Shown here: positions 18,330-26,718 of the stretch, piece after piece | Layout of the letters: the number at the start of each line of letters is the position of its first letter | Numbering within the stretch: the stretch's first letter is position 1 | Assembly: GCF_003024195.1 (NCBI RefSeq) | Contig: NZ_KZ679041.1 | Coordinates: forward strand, 604,613-668,612 | Direction of reading: 5' to 3' | Length of the DNA stretch: 64,000 bases | Origin: Streptomyces dioscori | Lineage (GTDB): Bacteria > Actinomycetota > Actinomycetes > Streptomycetales > Streptomycetaceae | Notes under the pieces: generated by a model | Databases searched by the model: none | What the model was told of the DNA's origin: nothing | Seen by the model: only the letters and a program-made list of their open reading frames with translations | Program-made: the position numbers and the translations under genes

Positions 18330-18908
18330 TCAGCGGGTGACGCGTACGCCGTCCAGGGCGATGGACATGACCCGGTCGCGCTGGCTGTCGTCGTCGAAGG
18401 TGGTCGCGGTGATGCCCGCGACCATGCGCAGCAGATCGACGAAGGTCATGTCCGTACGGGCCTCGCCGGCCCGCTGGGCCCGCTCGAACAGCGGGGTGCC
18501 GGCCGCGTACATCGACTCGCGGCAGGCGGCGAAGATCGCCGACTCGTCGTTCAGGGCCTCGCGCACGGCCCGCTTGGTCACCATGTAGCCGGCGAACCGG
18601 TCCAGCCAGGCCGTCAGCGCTTCCCACGGTTCCAGGTCCGCGACCTCGTGGGCGACCTCGCACAGCGAGTTGACCTCGTCCGCGTACAGGCTCTCGAAGA
18701 GGTGCCTGCGGGTGGGGAAGTTGCGGTACAGCGTGCCGATGCCGACGCCCGCGCGACGGGCGATGTCCTCCAGGGAGGCTTCCGCGCCGTGCTCCGCGAA
18801 GGCCTCACGGGCGGCGGTGAGCAGTGCGTCGTAGTTGCGCGCCGCGTCCTTCCGGTGGGGCCGCCGGGTCGCGACGATCTCGCTGATGGGGAACGGCTGG
18901 GCGGTCAC
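18330..18908 (-). CDS. TetR family repressor of the adjacent efflux gene
   Basis: This is a 192-aa repressor. The N-terminal TetR helix-turn-helix is clear (LEDIARRAGVGIGTLYRNFPTRRHLFESLY, as two halves around GVGIGTLY). The C-terminal ligand domain carries YMVTKRAVREALN as in drug-responsive members. GTG 18908 has GGGAGG upstream. It is divergent from the MFS gene, and two matching 18-bp palindromes lie just beyond its start, so it probably represses that promoter and its own. Confidence 0.92.
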   Translation of the reverse strand: MTAQPFPISEIVATRRPHRKDAARNYDALLTAAREAFAEHGAEASLEDIARRAGVGIGTLYRNFPTRRHLFESLYADEVNSLCEVAHEVADLEPWEALTAWLDRFAGYMVTKRAVREALNDESAIFAACRESMYAAGTPLFERAQRAGEARTDMTFVDLLRMVAGITATTFDDDSQRDRVMSIALDGVRVTR

Positions 18909-18933
18909 GTGCTGCCTCCCGGGCGGGACGAGG

Positions 18934-18978
18934 TTGAAGCGGAGGTTGGCCTCCGCTACAGTGGAGGGGTACCTCCAC
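18934..18978 (+). promoter_or_regulatory. Promoter with two 18-bp TetR operators
   Basis: TTGAAG (18934-18939) and TACAGT (18957-18962) are spaced 17 bp and read toward the MFS gene. Operator 1 (18939-18956) is GCGGAGG-TTGG-CCTCCGC. Operator 2 (18961-18978) is GTGGAGG-GGTA-CCTCCAC. Both have perfect 7-bp arms and 4-bp spacers, and their centres are 22 bp apart, on the same helical face. One fills the -35/-10 spacer and the other covers the start point. The remaining 297 bp before the MFS start hold no supported gene and would form a long leader. Confidence 0.8.
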
Positions 18979-19275
18979 TTTAGCAGTGCGGGGTACGTCC
19001 ACCGGGGACACGTGCGGCCGCACGCGCCACCGGCACGACGTACCCCTGTCTTTCGTCCGGGCCCGTGCCGAGCGCACCGCCCGGCCGCCCGACCTCCTGA
19101 CACTCCCTGACACCTTCCGCGACCCTCCCCTGCTCCCGGCTGCCGCTCCTGGCCGCGCTCGAACAGGGGCCCGCCCTCACGACCCCGCCGCGTCCCGCGC
19201 CGCTCCGGCATGCGCGGACGACGACGCGACCGTGCCGACAGGATGCGGGCCGCAACCAGTTCGGAGAGGCTTTCC

Positions 19276-20763
19276 ATGCCCCGCAAGTCCACCCGCCTCA
19301 CCTTCGCGGTCCTCGCGACCGGTGCGGGCGTGTTCTCCATGCTCCAGTCGCTGATCGCGCCGGCCCTGCCGACCGTCCAGCACGAGCTGCACACCTCGCA
19401 GTCCACCGCGACCTGGGTGATGACGGCGTACCTGCTGTCCGCCTCGGTCTTCACACCGATCCTCGGCCGCGTCGGTGACCTCATCGGCAAGAAGCGCACC
19501 CTGGTCGCCGTCCTGGTGACCGTGATGGCCGGCTGTCTGATCGCCGCGCTCGCCCCGACCATCGGGGTACTGATCGTCGCCCGGGTCGTCCAGGGCATAG
19601 GCGGCGCGCTGTTCCCGCTGTCCTTCGGCATCATCCGCGACGAGTTCGCCGCGTCCCGGGTGAGCCCCAGCATCAGCAACCTGTCCGCCGTGATCGCCGC
19701 GGGCGGCGGTGTCGGCATCGTCGCGGCCGGCCCCATCGTGAGCGCACTCGACTACCGGTGGCTGTTCTGGCTGCCCGTCGGAGTCGTCGCGGTGACCGTC
19801 CTCATCGCCGTCCGCTACGTACCCGAGTCGCCCAGGCGTGCCGAGGGCCGGGTGAACTGGCTCGGCGCGATCCTGCTGTCGGCATGGCTGGTGGCGCTGC
19901 TCCTGCCGCTCAGCCAGGCGACCCGATGGGGCTGGGGTTCGACCCGGGTGATCGGGCTCTTCGCCGCAGCGGTCGTCCTCTTCGTCCTGTGGCTGCTCTC
20001 CGAGGCACGCTCCCGCTCCCCGCTGATCGACCTGAAGGTCATGCGGCTGCCCGCCGTGTGGACCACGAACACCGCCGCGCTGCTGTTCGGCGCGGGCATG
20101 TACTCGATCTGGTCCTTCCTGCCCGCCTTCGTCCAGACGCCCAGCTCCGCCGGGTACGGGTTCGGCGCGAGCGTGACCGCGTCCGGACTGCTCATGCTGC
20201 CGATGCTGGTCGCCATGTTCTTCTCGGGCATCCTGAGCGGCCGGCTGGAGCCCGTGGTGGGCGCCAAGAAGCTGCTCACGACCGGCGCCGCGCTGGGCGC
20301 CGTCGCCTGCGGATTCCTCGCCCTGTGGCACGACGAGCAGTGGCAGGTGGCGCTCGTGTCAGGCGTGTTCGGGCTCGGCATCGGTCTGGCGTTCGCCTCG
20401 ATGGCCAACCTGATCGTCGGCAGCGTCCCGGCCGAGCAGACCGGCGCCGCGACCGGGATGAACGCCAACATCCGCACCATCGGCGGGTCCGTCGGCGCCG
20501 CGGTCACCAGCGTCCTGGTCACCGGCCACCTGCAGCCCTCGGGTCTGCCCGAGGCCTCCGGCTACACCCACGGGTTCACGCTGCTGGCACTGCTGCTCCT
20601 GGCCGCGGCACTGGCCGCGCTGCTCGTCCCGGTCCAGCACGTACGCCGTATCGCCGGCGCGCCCCGGGCCACCGGCGACCAGGGACCGGACGCGGACCTG
20701 GGCGTGGAGCTCGACCTGGCGCGTACGAACCAGGAGACCGTCGCCCCCGCCGTACGCAACTGA
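19276..20763 (+). CDS. MFS drug efflux transporter, DHA2 (EmrB/QacA) family
   Basis: This is a 495-aa integral membrane protein with the length and hydrophobic pattern of 14-helix DHA2 exporters. Motif A is GRVGDLIGKKRT after helix 2. Motif C-like Gly-rich sequence (AAGGGVGIVAAGPI) follows in helix 5. The C-terminal 35 residues are hydrophilic and acidic. ATG 19276 follows GGAGAGG. Control by the divergent TetR is predicted from the operators at 18939-18978. The substrate is unknown. Confidence 0.93.
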   Translation: MPRKSTRLTFAVLATGAGVFSMLQSLIAPALPTVQHELHTSQSTATWVMTAYLLSASVFTPILGRVGDLIGKKRTLVAVLVTVMAGCLIAALAPTIGVLIVARVVQGIGGALFPLSFGIIRDEFAASRVSPSISNLSAVIAAGGGVGIVAAGPIVSALDYRWLFWLPVGVVAVTVLIAVRYVPESPRRAEGRVNWLGAILLSAWLVALLLPLSQATRWGWGSTRVIGLFAAAVVLFVLWLLSEARSRSPLIDLKVMRLPAVWTTNTAALLFGAGMYSIWSFLPAFVQTPSSAGYGFGASVTASGLLMLPMLVAMFFSGILSGRLEPVVGAKKLLTTGAALGAVACGFLALWHDEQWQVALVSGVFGLGIGLAFASMANLIVGSVPAEQTGAATGMNANIRTIGGSVGAAVTSVLVTGHLQPSGLPEASGYTHGFTLLALLLLAAALAALLVPVQHVRRIAGAPRATGDQGPDADLGVELDLARTNQETVAPAVRN

Positions 20764-20779
20764 CGTCACCGGCCTTACG

Positions 20780-20804
20780 CCACTGATGTCTCTGACGTCA
20801 CTGG
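20780..20804. terminator. Bidirectional hairpin between convergent genes
   Basis: CCACTGATGTC-TCT-GACGTCACTGG forms an 11-bp stem with one mismatch and one G-T pair, between the MFS stop (20763) and the convergent MmyB-type gene, whose stop codon lies inside it. Confidence 0.35.
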
Positions 20805-21715
20805 TCCTCGACGGCCCGGCGGCTCTCGGAGCCGGCCGGGTCGCGGTCGCGGACCGTCTCGCCGGACGCCGTCAGACTCCCGAGGATGGCGAGCAGTTCG
20901 GCGTCCCGGCTGCCCGGCGCGGCCTGGAAGACCTTGAGGACCAGTCCGTCCGCTCCGACGATGCCCAGCTTGCTGGCGTACAGCTCGAAGTCGCCGACCT
21001 TCGGGTGCCGCAGCCGCAGGACGCGTGACTGCTTCGGGTGCACGTCGTGGCGGCTCCACAGCTGCCGGAAACGTTCGCTGCGGACGGACAGCTCGCCCAC
21101 GAGTTCCACCAGGCGCGGGTCGTCGACGTCGGGCCCGACATTGGCCCGCAGCGCGGCGACCCCCGCCTCGGTCAGCTCGTCCCAATCCCGGCGCAGCTCC
21201 CGTTCGCTCTCGTCGAGGAGCACTGCCCGCATGATGTTGCTGCCGGGGGCGTGGTTCGGGGAGAGGGCCCTGGCCAGGGCGTTGGAGGCCAGAACGTCGG
21301 TGAACTTGTTCTCGACGTAGGCGGGGTTGTTCGGCCACGCCTCCATGAGCTGCAGGATGTCGGGCGGCACGGTCTCCGCCCTGCGCGCGGCCCCGCGTCC
21401 GCGGCCGGCCGCGGAACCCGCCCTGTGCGCCTGCGACGGCCGGAGCTGGGCCAGACCGATCAGATGTTCCGTGGCGTCGGCGTCCAGTTGCAGGACGTCG
21501 GCCAGCGCTTCGAGGACCTGGAGCGACGGATTGCGGTCGCGGCCCTGCTCCAGGCGCAGGTAGTAGTCGGCGCTGATGCCCGAGAGCATCGCGACCTCCT
21601 CGCGGCGCAGGCCCGGGACGCGGCGCAGGCCGCCGCCGCGGATACCGGCGTCCTCCGGCCGGACCAGGGCCCGGCGGGCGCGCAGGAACTCTCCGAGGAC
21701 GTCCGTGCCGTTCAT
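20798..21715 (-). CDS. XRE/MmyB-type transcriptional regulator
   Basis: This is a 305-aa regulator. The N-terminal Xre-like helix-turn-helix contains VPGLRREEVAMLSGISADYY and RLEQGRDRNPS. The C-terminal MmyB-like ligand domain is seen from WPNNPAYVENKFTDVLASN onward, and in this family it can bind small hydrophobic ligands. It is divergent from an aldo/keto reductase gene, a pairing typical of the family in Streptomyces. Five 9-bp repeats near the reductase start are candidate binding sites. Confidence 0.9.
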   Translation of the reverse strand: MNGTDVLGEFLRARRALVRPEDAGIRGGGLRRVPGLRREEVAMLSGISADYYLRLEQGRDRNPSLQVLEALADVLQLDADATEHLIGLAQLRPSQAHRAGSAAGRGRGAARRAETVPPDILQLMEAWPNNPAYVENKFTDVLASNALARALSPNHAPGSNIMRAVLLDESERELRRDWDELTEAGVAALRANVGPDVDDPRLVELVGELSVRSERFRQLWSRHDVHPKQSRVLRLRHPKVGDFELYASKLGIVGADGLVLKVFQAAPGSRDAELLAILGSLTASGETVRDRDPAGSESRRAVEDQ

Positions 21716-21832
21716 GTCCCCACCGTAGTTCCGCCCCGGCGCGGGTGACTGTCCCTGTCACTCCCAGGAACAGCGGGGTACTGCCGCCCCCGTCCGGCTC
21801 CGCGCAGAGTCGGGAGACAAGGCGCGAAGAAC

Positions 21833-21877
21833 GAAACACAAGAAACACACGAAGCACCTGAAGCACGGGAAACACAG
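21833..21877 (+). repeat. Five contiguous 9-bp repeats GAARCACNN
   Basis: The units GAAACACAA, GAAACACAC, GAAGCACCT, GAAGCACGG and GAAACACAG run without gaps and end 13 bp before ATG 21891. They are purine-rich in a very GC-rich window. They could be a tandem operator for the divergent MmyB-type protein or a leader-RNA element. The ribosome site GAGAGG is between the repeats and the ATG. Confidence 0.75.
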
Positions 21878-21890
21878 CGAGAGGCACACC

Positions 21891-22763
21891 ATGACGGACG
21901 TGACCGGCACACTCTCCGGCGGCACCCTCACCCTGGCCGCCGGCCTGACCCTCACCCGCATGGGGTACGGGGCCATGCAGCTGGCGGGGCCCAACGCGTT
22001 CGGGCCGCCCAAGGACCGGGACGAGGCCGTCGCGGTGCTGCGGGAGGCCGTCGAGCGGGGCATCACCCACATCGACACGAGCGACTTCTACGGGCCGTAC
22101 GTGGTCAACGAGATCATCAGGGAGGCCCTGCACCCTTACCCCGACGATCTGCACCTCGTCACCAAGGTCGGCGCCCGCCGCGGTGACGACGGCGCGTGGA
22201 TCTTCGCGCGGGAACCCGAGGACCTCAAGACCCAGGTCCGGGAGAACATCCAGCGGCTCGGCGTGGAGGCGCTCGACGTGGTGAACCTGCGGGTCGGCTC
22301 CGCCGAGGGCACGGACGAGGAGCCGCTGAGCGACCAGTTCGGCGCGCTGGCGGAGCTGAGGGAGCAGGGGCTGATCCGACACCTCGGAGTCAGCTCGGTG
22401 TCCGACGCGCAGCTGACCGAGGCGCAGGCCATCGCGCCGGTCGTCACCGTGCAGAACCTATACAACCTGGCCAACCGCCAGGACGACGCGCTCGTCGAGC
22501 GGTGTGCGGCGGAGGGGATCGCGTTCGCGCCGTTCTTCCCGCTGGGCGGGTTCAGCCCACTGCAGTCGTCGATCCTGACGGACGTCGCCACGCGCCTGGA
22601 CGCGTCACCCCAACAGGTGGCCCTGGCCTGGCTGCTGCGGCGCTCCCCGTCGATCGTGCTGATCCCGGGCACGTCGTCGCGCACGCACCTCCGCGAAAAC
22701 ATCGCGGCGGCAGATCTTGTCCTCCCGGCCGATGAGACAGCCGAACTGAACAAGATCGCTTAA
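21891..22763 (+). CDS. Aldo/keto reductase
   Basis: This is a 290-aa NADPH-dependent oxidoreductase with a TIM-barrel fold. Tetrad Asp and Tyr are in THIDTSDFYG, and Lys is in LVTKVG. The position that normally carries the tetrad His (LxxxH) reads VVNLRVG, so Arg appears to replace it. The cofactor end is seen in VLIPGTSSRTHLREN. The start is ATG 21891. It is probably controlled by the divergent MmyB-type regulator. Confidence 0.92.
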   Translation: MTDVTGTLSGGTLTLAAGLTLTRMGYGAMQLAGPNAFGPPKDRDEAVAVLREAVERGITHIDTSDFYGPYVVNEIIREALHPYPDDLHLVTKVGARRGDDGAWIFAREPEDLKTQVRENIQRLGVEALDVVNLRVGSAEGTDEEPLSDQFGALAELREQGLIRHLGVSSVSDAQLTEAQAIAPVVTVQNLYNLANRQDDALVERCAAEGIAFAPFFPLGGFSPLQSSILTDVATRLDASPQQVALAWLLRRSPSIVLIPGTSSRTHLRENIAAADLVLPADETAELNKIA

Positions 22764-22791
22764 CCCCTTCCCCCGCAAGGAGCGCGAGGAA

Positions 22792-23032
22792 CGGCGCGCC
22801 CAGCCCCCACCGGCCCGCGGCCGACGTCGTACGTTGTCTGCGGCCCGGTGGGGGTCGGCCGCGCAGTTCCCCGCGCCCCTTGCGGGGCTTGCTGAGCTGG
22901 ACGAGGTGGCTTGGGGATTCCCACCTAAGGGGCGCGGGGAACTGCGCGCTCAGCCCTCACCGGCCCGCAGTGGACGTACGACGTCGGCTGCGGGTCGCAT
23001 GTGGCTGGCCGCGCAGTTCCTCGCGCCCCTTA
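22792..23032. repeat. Copies of the GCGCAGTTCCCCGCGCCCCT intergenic repeat
   Basis: Core copies are at 22861-22880 (+), 22928-22947 (reverse) and 23011-23030 (+, one T for C). Between and before them are arms of CCCCCACCGG/CCGGTGGGGG type (22793 onward) that can pair with one mismatch. The cluster lies between the aldo/keto reductase and the convergent CDP-alcohol phosphatidyltransferase and can act as a bidirectional terminator. The last copy overlaps the TAA stop of that phosphatidyltransferase gene. Confidence 0.85.
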
Positions 23033-23812
23033 CGGGGCTCCGGCCGTCGCCGTCTCTCGGACGAGGTCCAGGTCGGGCAGAGCCACCTCGCGCCCGGCAG
23101 GGCCCCGCGTGTGCCACAGCCAGCCGATGTCCCGGCCGAACGACCAGGTCAGCAGGGCGAGGGCGAGGGCGACGACGCCGAACGTCAGGGCGTACGGGAG
23201 GATGCCCGCGCCCGCGAGGAGCAGCAGCACACCCTGCAGCGCCGCCACCGTCTTGCGCGCGGTGCTCGGCGGAAGCGCGTTGTTCAGCCAGGGCAGGAAC
23301 CGCGCGGCCGCCACGAACGCGTACCGCATGCCGCCGATCAGCAGGGCCCACGCCCCGACCGTCGTGGAGACGTACACGCTGAGCACCAGGATGAGGAACG
23401 CGTCGACCTCCATGTCGAAGCGCGCCCCCAGCGCCGTGGAGGAACCGGTGCGACGGGCGACCTTGCCGTCGACCGCGTCGAGGATCAGGGCCGTCGCGGT
23501 GAGCGCCACCAGGACCGTGACCGGCGGCGGGCTCTGGAAGGAGTCGGCGACCAGGGCGGTCACCCCGCCGACCAGGGTCGCCCGGCCGAGCGTCACACGG
23601 TTGGCGGCTCCGAAGGAGCGGGGCCGTGTGCGGTGCAGGGCGCGGGAGAGCACCGCCCAGGTCGCGAGTCCGAACGCCAGCCCGGTGAGCCAGCCCGCGG
23701 GGCCCAGGCCGATCGCCGTGCCGAGCACGGTCAGCAACAGCAGTTGCACGCCCGCTCCCACGGCCGTCTCCTGCTGCAAGAGCCTCGCGTCGTACGTGTT
23801 GTTCAGGGCCAC
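23030..23812 (-). CDS. CDP-alcohol phosphatidyltransferase family membrane enzyme
   Basis: This is a 260-aa protein with several membrane helices. The diagnostic motif is complete: D112-AV-D115-G116-KV-A-R, then G-ARF-D-MEV-D. It transfers a phosphatidyl or phospho-alcohol group from a CDP-activated donor to an alcohol in the membrane. The acceptor is unknown. GTG 23812 has GGAGG upstream. It is divergent from the MDR dehydrogenase gene (144 bp apart) and may belong to the same pathway cluster. The final Ala-Pro-stop is provided by the intergenic repeat. Confidence 0.85.
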   Translation of the reverse strand: MALNNTYDARLLQQETAVGAGVQLLLLTVLGTAIGLGPAGWLTGLAFGLATWAVLSRALHRTRPRSFGAANRVTLGRATLVGGVTALVADSFQSPPPVTVLVALTATALILDAVDGKVARRTGSSTALGARFDMEVDAFLILVLSVYVSTTVGAWALLIGGMRYAFVAAARFLPWLNNALPPSTARKTVAALQGVLLLLAGAGILPYALTFGVVALALALLTWSFGRDIGWLWHTRGPAGREVALPDLDLVRETATAGAP

Positions 23813-23956
23813 CGCACATCCTCCGGCCAGGTGACAGAGTCGATCATCGCCGCGTACCTTGTGCGCGACTTCGCAAAGGTCGGTACGTGGCTCGTCGCCC
23901 GATCGTTCAGCCCGTTCGCTCAGCCGATTCACATGAACTACTCAGGAGGATGCCGA

Positions 23957-24949
23957 ATGGACCGCTCCGCCCGCGCCTTCTGGCTCACCTCTCCCGGCCG
24001 TGGCGAACTCCGGGACACCCGCCTGCCGGAACCCGCCGAGGGCGAGGTCGTGGTGCGCGCACTCTTCTCCGGGGTGAGCCGCGGCACGGAGACGCTCGTC
24101 TTCCGCGGCGGGGTCCCGGAGAGCCAGTACGCCGCCATGCGCGCGCCCTTCCAGGAGGGCGACTTCCCCGGGCCCGTCAAGTACGGCTACCTGAATGTGG
24201 GCACTGTGGAGGCGGGGCCCGCCGACCTTCTCGGACGGACCGTCTTCTGTCTCTATCCGCACCAGAGCCGGTACGTCGTCCCCGCGAGCGCGGTCACCCC
24301 CGTGCCCGAGAACGTGCCCGCCTCACGCGCCGTGCTGGCCGGCACCGTGGAGACCGCCGTCAACGCCCTCTGGGACGCGGCCCCCCTGATCGGCGACCGG
24401 ATCTCCGTGGTCGGCGCGGGCATGGTCGGCGCGAGCGTCGCCGCACTGCTGGCCCGGTATCCCGCCGCCCGCGTCCAGTTGGTCGACGCCAACCCGGCAC
24501 GCGCGGAGATCGCGAGCGCACTGGGCATCGAGTTCGCGCTTCCGCAGGACGCCGCCGGGGACCGTGACCTGGTCGTGCACGCGAGTGCCACCGAGGCCGG
24601 GCTCTCCCGCGCGCTCGAACTCCTCGCCCCGGAGGGCACGGTCCTCGAACTGAGCTGGTACGGCGACCGCAAGGTCACCCTGCCGCTCGGCGAGGCGTTC
24701 CACTCCCGGCGTCTCACCATCCGCAGCAGCCAGGTCGGCTCCGTCTCACCCGCCAGGAGCGCCCGCCGCACCTACGCCGACCGGCTCGCCCTCTCCCTCG
24801 AACTCCTCGCCGATCCCGCGTTCGACACCCTGATCACGGGTGAGTGCGCCTTCGAGGACCTGCCCGAGGCGATGGCGGGGCTCAGTACGGGCGAGACGAC
24901 CGCGATGTGTCATCTCGTGCGCTACGACGCTGACCCGAGGACGACGTAG
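23957..24949 (+). CDS. Zinc-binding-type (MDR) dehydrogenase, catalytic zinc ligands not evident
   Basis: This is a 330-aa medium-chain dehydrogenase-like protein. The N-terminal GroES-like part contains LFSGVSRGTETLVFRGG, where classical alcohol dehydrogenases have a zinc Cys. The usual GHE is replaced by KYGYLNVG. The Rossmann fold starts at G153 (VGAGMVGASVAALLA). It resembles the BchC-like group acting on large substrates. AGGAGG is 7 bp before ATG 23957. It is the first gene of the rightward pterin-like cluster. A 246-bp gap precedes the next gene, so a second promoter is possible. Confidence 0.82.
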   Translation: MDRSARAFWLTSPGRGELRDTRLPEPAEGEVVVRALFSGVSRGTETLVFRGGVPESQYAAMRAPFQEGDFPGPVKYGYLNVGTVEAGPADLLGRTVFCLYPHQSRYVVPASAVTPVPENVPASRAVLAGTVETAVNALWDAAPLIGDRISVVGAGMVGASVAALLARYPAARVQLVDANPARAEIASALGIEFALPQDAAGDRDLVVHASATEAGLSRALELLAPEGTVLELSWYGDRKVTLPLGEAFHSRRLTIRSSQVGSVSPARSARRTYADRLALSLELLADPAFDTLITGECAFEDLPEAMAGLSTGETTAMCHLVRYDADPRTT

Positions 24950-25195
24950 GCCCGGACCGGGACCACCCATCAGTTCGCAGCAACTCCGCTCGCAAGCGGT
25001 CACGTCCGCACACCGAGTAGCCAAAATCCAACGCCGGTAATCAAGTTCGCACCATGCGCCCCACTGACGCCCCTGTCCCGGTGAACGTGTCCGAAACTCC
25101 GACCCGAACCCTCTGAACACGGAGAACGGACCGGCCGTACTACACGGCACGCCCCGGCAGAGGGGTCAGACGCACCGCACCTGGAGGGTCGTCCG

Positions 25196-25594
25196 TTGTT
25201 CAGCATCACCGTCCGCGATCACCTGATGATCGCCCACAGCTTCCGCGGAGAGGTCTTCGGACCCGCGCAGCGACTGCACGGAGCGACGTTCCTCGTGGAC
25301 GCCACGTTCCGCCGCGCCGAGCTGGACGACGACAACATCGTCGTCGACATCGGACTGGCCACCAGGGAACTCGGGGAGGTGGTGGCCGAGATGAACTACC
25401 GGAACCTCGACGACGAGCCGGTGTTCGCCGACACCAACACCTCCACCGAGTTCCTGGCGAAGGTCGTCGCCGACCGCCTCGCCGAGCGAGTGGAAAAGGG
25501 AGCACTGGGCGAAGGAGCCCGCGGACTGGCCGGCATCACGGTCACCCTGCACGAGTCGCACATCGCCTGGGCGAGTTACGAGCGTGCCCTGTGA
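25196..25594 (+). CDS. 6-pyruvoyl-tetrahydropterin synthase (PTPS) homologue lacking the zinc site
   Basis: This is a 132-aa T-fold protein. The fold is recognisable ([17 protein letters not shown], then [10 protein letters not shown] with the pterin-anchoring Glu). The catalytic Cys position (C-x-x-x-H in family members) is Ala in AQRLHGATF, and HGH is reduced to HGA, so the zinc site and nucleophile are gone. I recall that a S. coelicolor homologue (SCO6650) was described structurally as zinc-free and inactive as PTPS while keeping a pterin-like pocket. TTG 25196 with GGAGGG upstream is the start. It overlaps the GT gene in GTGA. Confidence 0.85.
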   Translation: MFSITVRDHLMIAHSFRGEVFGPAQRLHGATFLVDATFRRAELDDDNIVVDIGLATRELGEVVAEMNYRNLDDEPVFADTNTSTEFLAKVVADRLAERVEKGALGEGARGLAGITVTLHESHIAWASYERAL

Positions 25595-26718
25595 GCTCAT
25601 ACGCCGACATCATCCCCATGTCCCTGCGCGCCATGCACTTCGTGATGCCCGGCGGAGTCAACGACACGACCATGCCGAGCGGCGGCAACGTCTACGACGC
25701 CCGCGTCAGCCTCGATCTGCCCGGCTTCGGCTGGCAGGTGCACAAGCACGCCATCGACGGCAGCTGGCCCCGGCCCGCGGCCCCGGCCCGCGACGAACTG
25801 GCCCGCACCCTCGCGGAGCTGGCCGACGGCACGGTCGTCCTGCTCGACGGGATCGTGGCCTGCGCGGTCCCCGAGATCATCGTCCCGGAGGCCGAACGGC
25901 TGCGTCTTGTCGTCCTCGTGCATCTGCCGCTCGGCGACGAGACCGGGCTCACGCCCGAGGTGGCCGCCGACCTGGACGCCCGGGAGCGCCACACCCTGCG
26001 TGCCGTACCGGCCGTCGTGGCCACCAGCGAGTGGGCGGCCCGCAGGCTCGTCGCCCACCACGGACTTGCGCCCGACCGTGTCCATGTCGCCACCCCCGGC
26101 GCCGACATCGCGCCCCTCGCCGCCGGTACCGACGGCGTCTCACGGCTGCTGTGCGTCGCCTCGGTCACCCCGCGCAAGGGCCAGCACCGGCTCATCGAGG
26201 CCCTCGCCACCGTCACCGACCTGCCCTGGACGTGCGCCCTCGTCGGCGGCCTCGACCACGACCCCGAGTACGTGGCCGGACTGCGGGCCCTGATCGAGGA
26301 GCACGGACTCGGCGACCGGCTGGAGCTCGCCGGACCCAGGTCCGGTGCCGCACTCGACGCCAGCTACGCCTCCGCCGACCTGATGGTCCTCACCTCGTAC
26401 GCCGAGACGTACGGCATGGCCGTCACCGAGGCGCTGGCCCGCGGAATCCCCGTACTGGCCACGGACGTCGGCGGTCTTCCCGAAGCGGTCGGGCGCGCGC
26501 CCGACGGCGGGGTGCCCGGTCTGCTCGTCCCGCCGGAGAACCCCGCGGCGCTCGCCGCGGAACTGCGCGGCTGGTTCGGCGAGGCCGACGTCCGCCGGCG
26601 CCTCAAGGCCGCCGCGCGGGCCCGCCGGGCATCGCTCGGAGGCTGGGCCGCGACGGCCCGGAGTCTGTCGGGTGTCATGGGGCGACTGAAGAGCGAGGCA
26701 AGGAGGGGGGCGGCATGA
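25591..26718 (+). CDS. GT4-family glycosyltransferase
   Basis: This is a 375-aa GT-B retaining glycosyltransferase. The N-terminal Gly-rich donor/acceptor loop ([18 protein letters not shown]) and the C-terminal EX7E motif ([16 protein letters not shown]) are clear. The start GTG overlaps the PTPS-like stop and the end overlaps the methyltransferase start (ATGA), so the three are translated as a unit. The acceptor may be the cluster product; that is inference. Confidence 0.9.
   Translation: MSSYADIIPMSLRAMHFVMPGGVNDTTMPSGGNVYDARVSLDLPGFGWQVHKHAIDGSWPRPAAPARDELARTLAELADGTVVLLDGIVACAVPEIIVPEAERLRLVVLVHLPLGDETGLTPEVAADLDARERHTLRAVPAVVATSEWAARRLVAHHGLAPDRVHVATPGADIAPLAAGTDGVSRLLCVASVTPRKGQHRLIEALATVTDLPWTCALVGGLDHDPEYVAGLRALIEEHGLGDRLELAGPRSGAALDASYASADLMVLTSYAETYGMAVTEALARGIPVLATDVGGLPEAVGRAPDGGVPGLLVPPENPAALAAELRGWFGEADVRRRLKAAARARRASLGGWAATARSLSGVMGRLKSEARRGAA

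Noticed and set aside
16795..18663. Minus-strand frame covering the histidine kinase
   Set aside because: It is Arg/Gly-rich shadow sequence; the kinase frame has H-box and ATPase motifs.
22950..23819. Minus-strand frame from ATG 23819 near the phosphatidyltransferase start
   Set aside because: It has a good ribosome-site position, but the shifted frame lacks the CDP-alcohol motif present from GTG 23812.
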